A stretch of 6,234 nt of DNA from Caldifarciminota bacterium (GTDB lineage: Bacteria > Hydrothermota > Hydrothermia > B15-G9 > DRBW01). The notes under the pieces were generated by a model, which had not been told where the DNA came from, did no database searches, and worked only from the letters and a program-made list of their open reading frames with translations. The stretch spans positions 1 through 6,234 of the forward strand of contig DRBW01000042.1 in assembly GCA_011042705.1 (NCBI GenBank), given 5' to 3'. The translations under genes were made by a program, and so were the position numbers. This document shows positions 1 through 4,750 of the stretch, piece by piece (positions within the stretch are counted from its first letter, which is position 1; every line of letters starts with the position of its first letter).

Positions 1-40
1 ACCCTGCGTGCAACAGGTACTAAATGTCTGTCTCAATTCC

Positions 41-69
41 TTGAACTTCCGTCGCATTTACAATATATT
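41..69 (+). promoter_or_regulatory. candidate sigma-70 promoter of the RAYT gene
   Basis: TTGAAC at 41-46 (4 of 6 matches to the -35 consensus) is followed after exactly 17 bp by TATATT at 64-69 (5 of 6 matches to the -10 consensus). Transcription would begin near 76 and give a leader of about 30 nt that carries the G-rich ribosome-binding site at 92-98. The spacing is ideal, but this is a consensus match by eye only. Confidence 0.45.
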
Positions 70-105
70 TGGTCCTGCCATCACAAAATATGGGGGTGGT
101 TATCG

Positions 106-951
106 ATGGCAAGAAAATTACGTATCCAGCTCGAGGGAGGGGTTTACCACGTTATCTCCAGAGGCACAAACAGGGAAGATATATTCAAAGACGACCGCGA
201 CAGACTCCGATTTTTCGATATCCTCGATTACACTGTGCAAAAACACAAATGGATAATTTACTCCTACTGCCTCATGAACAACCATTACCATCTCCTGATC
301 GAAACTCCTCTGGCGAACCTCTCAAAGGGCATGCACCTTCTAAATTCTGTCTATTGCCGTAAGTTTAACAGGCGCCACGGCCGGGTGGGTACTCTCCTGC
401 AAGAAAGATTTCGTTCCCTTCTTGTTACCGAGCAAAGCTACCTCCTTGAGTTGACAAGGTACATAGTGCTGAATCCGGTCCGGGCCCAGTTCGTTCAAAA
501 ACCTCAGGAATGGATGTGGTCATCTTACAGAGCTACAATAGGACTGGAGGAACCTCCTCCTTTTCTTCGCGCTGATCTCCTCCTGAAGTTCTTTTCCGAA
601 CACAAGTTAAGGGCCCGGGAACACTTTAAAGCTTTTGTCCTTAAAGGATTGGAAAGTTACCTGGAATATCTGAAGCGCAACAAAGAAAATGGCGATGGCT
701 ATAACTGGGGAATCGATAAACTGCAACAATTTCATAAACAACTTGCCTTTGAAACGAGAGAAAAAAGGCCGACTCTGAATCAGATTTTCAGAAAAGTCAT
801 TGAGAGAGGCATAATAGAGGCCGTCTACAAATGGGGTTATACACATACAGAAATAGGAAAACACCTCGGCGTACATCGGTCGACCGTTTCCAGACGAGCT
901 TCAAATTGGAAAAAGAGCATCGTGAAAGTAGAGCTTATAACGACTTCTTAG
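106..951 (+). CDS. RAYT: REP-associated tyrosine transposase (Y1_Tnp/IS200-like HUH family) with C-terminal HTH
   Basis: A 281-aa single-strand DNA transposase-like protein. RAYTs are single-copy relatives of the IS200/IS605 transposases that bind and nick REP hairpins. The N-terminal Y1_Tnp domain covers about residues 5-145: GGVYHVISRG at 11-20, the HUH metal-binding motif NNHYHLLIE with His60 and His62, and the likely nucleophile Tyr119 in RYIVLNPVRA, a block typical of RAYTs. A charged linker (about 165-225) leads to a helical C-terminal region with a helix-turn-helix, YTHTEIGKHLGVHRSTVSR (about 245-263), resembling the DnaA C-terminal or Trp-repressor-like fold. At 281 aa it is much longer than the minimal Y1 domain, and the extra length is this tail. 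The ATG is supported by GGGGGTG at 92-98, 7 nt upstream, and by the domain beginning immediately. The frame is intact and all catalytic residues are present, so it may be active. The palindrome at 1116-1156 is its probable type of substrate. The family call is secure; activity is inferred. Confidence 0.93.
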   Translation: MARKLRIQLEGGVYHVISRGTNREDIFKDDRDRLRFFDILDYTVQKHKWIIYSYCLMNNHYHLLIETPLANLSKGMHLLNSVYCRKFNRRHGRVGTLLQERFRSLLVTEQSYLLELTRYIVLNPVRAQFVQKPQEWMWSSYRATIGLEEPPPFLRADLLLKFFSEHKLRAREHFKAFVLKGLESYLEYLKRNKENGDGYNWGIDKLQQFHKQLAFETREKRPTLNQIFRKVIERGIIEAVYKWGYTHTEIGKHLGVHRSTVSRRASNWKKSIVKVELITTS

Positions 952-1115
952 AGTACATAAAACTTGTCACCGCAGGAAAATCCATAGTAAAGTAGCATCC
1001 AGGTTTGCATCTATTAAAGAACAGCAAATGCAATAAATTTTACTGTCTCAAATAGGACGCAGAAATCCATGCGCACATATAAAATTCTTCTATCATATTC
1101 GGAATCAAGAAGTTC

Positions 1116-1156
1116 GTTGGGGTCGGGTCGTGCAGGTTGCACGACCCGACCCCAAC
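1116..1156. repeat. REP-like perfect palindrome (19-bp arms, 3-nt loop)
   Basis: The left arm GTTGGGGTCGGGTCGTGCA (1116-1134) and the right arm (1138-1156) are exact reverse complements, separated by GGT at 1135-1137. As single-stranded DNA or RNA this is a very stable GC-rich hairpin. Neither strand has a T-run after it, so it is not an ordinary intrinsic terminator. Its size, perfection and position 165 bp past the RAYT stop match the REP elements that RAYTs mobilise. RAYT substrates usually carry a short guide tetranucleotide at the 5' foot of the hairpin; here the four bases are GTTC (1112-1115) on the plus strand. Copy number elsewhere cannot be seen from this window, so REP identity is inferred. 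A transcription-factor operator is less likely given the arm length. Confidence 0.75.
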
Positions 1157-1173
1157 ACAGTATATTAGTAGCG

Positions 1174-1407
1174 ATGGAAGAAAAGTGGCTCACCGTGCAC
1201 GTTGTGCACGGCATGGAAAAAGCAGTCATAATAAAAGGCCGGCTGGAATCGGAAGGTATCCCGGTAGAGCTAAAGTACGAAGCTATCGGAAAGCTTTACG
1301 GGATCACTGTAAACGGCATCGGAGAGATCAAAATCCTGGTACCCCCTGACTTTTACGATGAGGCAAAATCCATCATAGAGGAAGCAGAGGGGAAACAAAT
1401 CGACTGA
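1174..1407 (+). CDS. DUF2007-family small protein (putative signal-transducing protein)
   Basis: A 77-aa protein. The pattern W-x-x-V-H-V-V-H-G-x-E-K-A-x-x-I-K-G-x-L-E-S-E-G-I-P-V (residues 5-31), followed by a short Gly-rich turn, IKILVPPDFYDEAKSIIEE (52-70) and an acidic tail, is the layout of DUF2007. That is a small alpha-beta domain also found beside PII-like and zinc-finger proteins, and its biochemical role is not established. It has no signal peptide or membrane segment, so it is cytosolic. The frame is open upstream to an ATG at 1069, but that start would translate through the 1116-1156 palindrome and add 35 residues unlike the family, so ATG 1174 is chosen. There is no good Shine-Dalgarno sequence before 1174. 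TATATT at 1161-1166 could serve as a -10 box and give an almost leaderless transcript, although its -35 region (TGCACG, in the palindrome) is poor. The gene converges on uvrA with 25 bp between the stops. Confidence 0.8.
   Translation: MEEKWLTVHVVHGMEKAVIIKGRLESEGIPVELKYEAIGKLYGITVNGIGEIKILVPPDFYDEAKSIIEEAEGKQID
1193..1211. repeat. small inverted repeat inside the DUF2007 gene start
   Basis: CCGTGCAC (1193-1200), loop GTT, GTGCACGG (1204-1211): perfect 8-bp arms with a 3-nt loop. It lies in codons 7-13 (TVHVVHG). It shares the core CGTGCA / TGCACG and the 3-nt loop length with the large palindrome 37 bp upstream. It could affect translation as an mRNA hairpin, or be a coincidence of coding for VHVVHG. 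Confidence 0.4.
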
Positions 1408-1432
1408 AAAGCTCACATTACACTCCCCAGCT

Positions 1433-4264
1433 TCACCCCGAGGCGGCTTTTTTCTGCATGCGTTCAAGTTCTGCTCTGAGGTATCTGCCTGTATACGATT
1501 CGGGAATGGCAGCAATTTTCTCAGGAGGCCCTTCTCCGACTATGTATCCCCCCTCGTCGCCACCTTCCGGTCCCAGGTCTATTATCCAGTCGGCAGACTT
1601 GATAATGTCTATGTTGTGCTCGATTATCAGCACCGTGTTCCCCTTGTCTACGAGCTTCCTGAGCACATCGATGAGCTTCTTGACATCTTCAAAATGAAGG
1701 CCCGTGGTGGGTTCATCGAGTATGTAAAGTGTTTTGCCCGTCGCCACTTTGGACAATTCCTTGGCGAGCTTCACCCTCTGGGCCTCTCCGCCCGAAAGGG
1801 TTGGCGCAGGCTGGCCGAGCTTTATGTATCCAAGGCCCACATCGAGTAAAAGCTTCAGCTTGCGCTCTATGGGAGGGATGTTTTTAAAAAGCTCGTAGGC
1901 CTCCTTGACAGACATCTCCAGTACATCGGCGATGGACTTCCCCTTGTACTTCACTTCCAGAGTTTCCCGGTTATACCTCTTCCCCTTACAGACCTCACAC
2001 GGAATGTAGACGTCGGGCAGAAATTGCATCTCTATCTTTATGTAACCCTCACCGCGACAGGCCTCGCACCTTCCGCCCTTCACGTTAAATGAGAACCTGC
2101 CCGGGGCGTATCCCCTCATCCTGGCCTCCTTCAGAGTGGCGAAGAGCTCCCGAATGGGGGTGAACACCCCCGTGTAAGTGGCGGGGTTGGACCGGGGGGA
2201 TCGGCCTATGGGGGACTGGTCGATGTTGATCACCTTGTCGATGTGCTCGAGGCCCAGGATCTCGTCGAAGTCGCCAGCAGGCTCGCGGGACCCGTAAAAA
2301 TGCCTCATGAGAGCCCTGTAAAGGGTATCCTCGACGAGGGACGACTTGCCGGAACCGGAAACCCCGGTCACGACCACAAAAAGCCCCAGTGGAATCCTGA
2401 CCTCCAGGTTCTTCAGGTTATTGGTCCTCACCCCTTTCAAGATGAGCCATTTGTTTCCCGGCTTTTTCCGCTTCCCGGGAATGGGAATGTCGAGCTTTCC
2501 AGACAGATACCTCCCGGTAAGGGATTTCACGTTCGCCATAATATCGGCCGGCTTACCCGTCGCCACAACATAGCCGCCGTCCTCCCCGGCGCCCGGCCCG
2601 AGATCGATAATCCAGTCGGCCTTCTCTATCGTCTGGCGGTCGTGCTCCACCACAACCACGGTGTTGCCGAGGTTCCTCAGCTTGAGAAGGGTGTCGATGA
2701 GCCTGCCCGTATCCCTTGGGTGCAGGCCTATGGTGGGCTCGTCGAGCACGTAAAGGACACCGGTGAGCCCCGAGCCTATCTGGGTCGCGAGCCTCACTCT
2801 CTGGCTCTCACCTGCGGACAGGGTCTCCGAAGTCCTGTCCAGAGTGAGGTAATCGAGCCCCACGTTGAGGAGGAAAGCGAGCCGCGCCGTTATCTCCTTG
2901 AGAATCTGCTTGGCGATCAAATATTCCCTCTTCGTCGGCTTAAAATTCGCAAAAAATTCGTGGGCTTCCTTGACGGTCATCCTCACGATATCCCATATGG
3001 ATTTGTCCCTGATCTTAACGGCAAGAGCTTCCCTCTTGAGCCTCGCGCCCCCGCACACCGGGCATACCTTGTTAACCATAAAGCTCTCTATTTCCCGCTT
3101 GACCCAATCCGATTCGGTGTATTTGTATCGCCTCCACAGATATGGGATGACGCCTTCGTAGAAATAGTGGTCGCCAGGCGCCTCAGGATTGTCGTGGCTG
3201 AAACGGGAAGGATCTTCCACTCCGTAGAGGATGACGTTTTTAAAGACCTGCGGGAGGTCTTTCCAGGGTGTGTCGAGATCCACACCGTAGATCCTGGCGA
3301 GCCTCTCGAGTTTGGGTTCGAGAAATGGATTGGGCGCTCCCCAGGGCTTGATCGCGCCCTCAAGGATAGAAAGCTCCTCATTGGTGATGAGCAGATCGGG
3401 ATCGATCTCGATCTTAACCCCGAGCCCCGAACAATATTCACAGGCACCATAGGGTGAATTGAACGAGAATAGCCGCGGCTCGAGCTCCGGCATGGAAAAA
3501 CCGCACTTCGGGCAGGTCAGTTTCTCGGAAAAGACCCTCTCCTCGCCGTCGGCCAGAACGACGACATGTCCTTCGGCCTCCTTGAAGGCCTGTTCGACAG
3601 CCTCGGCGATCCTGCCCCTGACGTTTTCTTTGACAACGATCCTGTCGACGACGATCTCTATTGTGTGTATCCTGTACCTCTCGAGGGTCGGGACCTCTTC
3701 GACATCATAAATCTCCCCGTCCACCCGCACCCTCACGTACCCCTTTTTAGCAATGCGGGAAAAGAGCTCCCTGTATTCGCCCTTCCTCCCCCTCACCACG
3801 GGCGCGAGTATTTGAACCCGTGTCCCCTCGGGATATTCCAGGATTCGATCGACGATCTCGTCGACGGTCATAGACTTGAGGGGTATCCCGCAATTGGGGC
3901 AGTGGGGAATCCCTATCCTGGCGAAAAGAAGCCTGAGGTAATCGTAGATCTCCGTCGTCGTGGCGACGGTGGACCTCGGATTTCTCGATGCTTTTCTCGG
4001 TTCAATGGCGATAGCGGGCGAGAGTCCGAGTATGTAATCCACATCGGGTTTCTCCATCAACCCCAGAAATTGCCTGGCATAGGCTGAAAGCGATTCAACA
4101 TACCTCCTCTGGCCCTCAGCGTAAAGGGTATCGAAGGCCAGGGAAGACTTGCCCGACCCCGAAAGCCCTGTTATCACGACGAACTTATCCCGGGGTATGT
4201 CCACATCGATGTTTTTGAGGTTATGGACTCTCGCGCCCTTTACAATAATTTTTCTGGTCGGCAT
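1433..4264 (-). CDS. uvrA: UvrABC excinuclease subunit A
   Basis: A full-length 943-aa UvrA, the damage-sensing ATPase of nucleotide excision repair. It dimerises, binds UvrB, scans DNA and loads UvrB at bulky lesions in the cytoplasm. Both ABC ATPase modules are complete. The first has Walker A GLSGSGKS (33-40), signature LSAGE (482-486) and Walker B VLYVLDEPT (503-511). The second has Walker A GVSGSGKS (634-641), signature LSGGE (823-827) and Walker B LYILDEPTTGLH (846-857). The zinc modules are C251/C254/C275/C278 (CPKCG..CEYC) and C733/C736/C756/C759 (CEAC..CEVC). Further CxxC pairs lie at 122-125 and 401-404. The frame is open 75 codons further upstream into ssrA, but homology starts at MPTRKIIVKGARVHNLKN, so ATG 4264 is chosen. 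There is no clear Shine-Dalgarno sequence before it. No LexA box is evident upstream. The gene is divergent from ssrA and convergent with the DUF2007 gene. Confidence 0.98.
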   Translation of the reverse strand: MPTRKIIVKGARVHNLKNIDVDIPRDKFVVITGLSGSGKSSLAFDTLYAEGQRRYVESLSAYARQFLGLMEKPDVDYILGLSPAIAIEPRKASRNPRSTVATTTEIYDYLRLLFARIGIPHCPNCGIPLKSMTVDEIVDRILEYPEGTRVQILAPVVRGRKGEYRELFSRIAKKGYVRVRVDGEIYDVEEVPTLERYRIHTIEIVVDRIVVKENVRGRIAEAVEQAFKEAEGHVVVLADGEERVFSEKLTCPKCGFSMPELEPRLFSFNSPYGACEYCSGLGVKIEIDPDLLITNEELSILEGAIKPWGAPNPFLEPKLERLARIYGVDLDTPWKDLPQVFKNVILYGVEDPSRFSHDNPEAPGDHYFYEGVIPYLWRRYKYTESDWVKREIESFMVNKVCPVCGGARLKREALAVKIRDKSIWDIVRMTVKEAHEFFANFKPTKREYLIAKQILKEITARLAFLLNVGLDYLTLDRTSETLSAGESQRVRLATQIGSGLTGVLYVLDEPTIGLHPRDTGRLIDTLLKLRNLGNTVVVVEHDRQTIEKADWIIDLGPGAGEDGGYVVATGKPADIMANVKSLTGRYLSGKLDIPIPGKRKKPGNKWLILKGVRTNNLKNLEVRIPLGLFVVVTGVSGSGKSSLVEDTLYRALMRHFYGSREPAGDFDEILGLEHIDKVINIDQSPIGRSPRSNPATYTGVFTPIRELFATLKEARMRGYAPGRFSFNVKGGRCEACRGEGYIKIEMQFLPDVYIPCEVCKGKRYNRETLEVKYKGKSIADVLEMSVKEAYELFKNIPPIERKLKLLLDVGLGYIKLGQPAPTLSGGEAQRVKLAKELSKVATGKTLYILDEPTTGLHFEDVKKLIDVLRKLVDKGNTVLIIEHNIDIIKSADWIIDLGPEGGDEGGYIVGEGPPEKIAAIPESYTGRYLRAELERMQKKAASG

Positions 4265-4272
4265 AGCTGTTT

Positions 4273-4301
4273 TATTTAAACCCAGCCAGGAATTTTTACA
4301 A
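4273..4301 (-). promoter_or_regulatory. weak candidate promoter of uvrA
   Basis: Read on the minus strand, TTGTAA (4301-4296) is followed after 17 bp by TAAATA (4278-4273). The -10 match is poor (3 of 6) and the predicted start is only about 2 nt before the uvrA ATG, so the message would be leaderless or nearly so. That would agree with the missing ribosome-binding site, but the evidence is thin. Confidence 0.22.
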
Positions 4302-4345
4302 GGGGGTATGAGAACGCTATCGAATTTCCTCCAACACGAAAGACC

Positions 4346-4374
4346 TTGACAACGGAGTTCTGCTGGAGTATTAA
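4346..4374 (+). promoter_or_regulatory. sigma-70 promoter of ssrA
   Basis: A perfect TTGACA -35 box (4346-4351), a 17-bp spacer and TATTAA (4369-4374, 4 of 6 matches) as the -10 box lie just upstream of the mature tmRNA 5' end. Transcription would begin near 4381, leaving a leader of about 14 nt for RNase P to remove. A strong constitutive promoter is expected for this abundant RNA. Confidence 0.7.
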
Positions 4375-4394
4375 TAATGCGGCTAATTGAAAAT

Positions 4395-4740
4395 GGGGGC
4401 GTATGGATTCGACGGGGGTATAAGGATTCTGAAGGCGCATGCCGAGGTTCCGTACCTCGTAAAAAACGGCAACAAATAATTGCCAACACAAACTACGCGT
4501 TAGCTGCCTAATTGACGGCAGCTCGTCCGGGAAGAAGCTTGCCCCGTGCTTCTTCTCAGGACGTCATAGAACGGGGCTACGCTTCTCCCTCGTGCCCGCC
4601 GGGGGAGAGGTTAAAGCGCATGCGGGTACCCCTTCCGAGGCCTTGCCTGTCGGGCCGGAAGGGTTGATGAAGACAGGCTAAGCATGTAGGGCCTTCAGGG
4701 TCTGTACCTCCGGACGCGGGTTCGATTCCCGCCGCCTCCA
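4395..4740 (+). ncRNA. ssrA: transfer-messenger RNA (tmRNA), one-piece form
   Basis: A 346-nt tmRNA, which with SmpB rescues stalled ribosomes and tags the nascent peptide for proteolysis. The acceptor stem is 7 bp, GGGGGCG (4395-4401) with CGCCTCC (4733-4739). It includes G3-U70 (4397 with 4737), the AlaRS identity pair. Position 4740 is the discriminator A, and CCA is not encoded. The conserved GGATTCGAC is at 4405-4413. The T stem GCGGG/CCCGC (4716-4720 with 4728-4732) closes the 7-nt loop TTCGATT. Four pseudoknots can be drawn. PK1: CGAGGT/ACCTCG (4443-4448, 4454-4459) plus CCGT/ACGG (4450-4453, 4466-4469). PK2: GAAGAAGC/GCTTCTTC (4531-4538, 4548-4555) plus GCCCCGT/ACGGGGC (4541-4547, 4571-4577). 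PK3: 4582-4589 with 4603-4610, plus 4594-4599 with 4622-4627. PK4: 4630-4636 with 4657-4663, plus GCCTGTC/GACAGGC (4645-4651, 4672-4678). The gene is not permuted into two pieces. Confidence 0.98.
4482..4511 (+). other. tmRNA tag reading frame (ANTNYALAA, stop)
   Basis: Within ssrA, between PK1 and PK2, the frame GCC AAC ACA AAC TAC GCG TTA GCT GCC TAA encodes ANTNYALAA. With the alanine carried by the tmRNA, the added tag would be AANTNYALAA. The resume codon is taken as GCC at 4482 because the tag then starts A-N, as in most bacteria, and the upstream bases TAATT keep the U-A pair at -5/-4 that positions the resume codon in E. coli. The ALAA end is the usual ClpXP degron. The exact resume codon is inferred; the stop and the NYALAA end are certain. 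Confidence 0.85.
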
Positions 4741-4750
4741 TTTTATTTTT
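4716..4750 (+). terminator. possible ssrA terminator
   Basis: The GC-rich T-arm hairpin (4716-4732) is followed after 8 nt by TTTTATTTTT (4741-4750). This may end the precursor just past the mature 3' end. The gap between stem and T-run is longer than usual, and no separate hairpin is seen downstream. The T-run touches the stop codon of the opposing bamA-like gene. Confidence 0.35.

Noticed and set aside
1005..1033. TTGCAT...ATGCAA inverted repeat as an operator or promoter
   Set aside because: Only 6-bp arms 17 bp apart in an A/T-rich spacer, and no -10 box at a suitable distance.
1116..1156. Palindrome as a rho-independent terminator
   Set aside because: No T-run follows on either strand, and the arms are much longer than a terminator needs.
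1069..1173. Upstream ATG start for the DUF2007 protein
   Set aside because: It would translate the perfect palindrome into residues foreign to the family; the domain begins at 1174.
1408..1432. Shared terminator between the convergent DUF2007 and uvrA stops
   Set aside because: Only a 5-bp AAGCT/AGCTT pairing with a long loop and no adjacent T-run is visible.
2243..3457. 404-codon open frame on the plus strand
   Set aside because: It lies entirely antisense to uvrA, whose motifs are continuous, and its product has no recognisable domain; it is a product of codon bias.
4265..4489. 75-codon N-terminal extension of uvrA
   Set aside because: It overlaps the tmRNA gene and its promoter, has no resemblance to UvrA, and homology begins exactly at ATG 4264.
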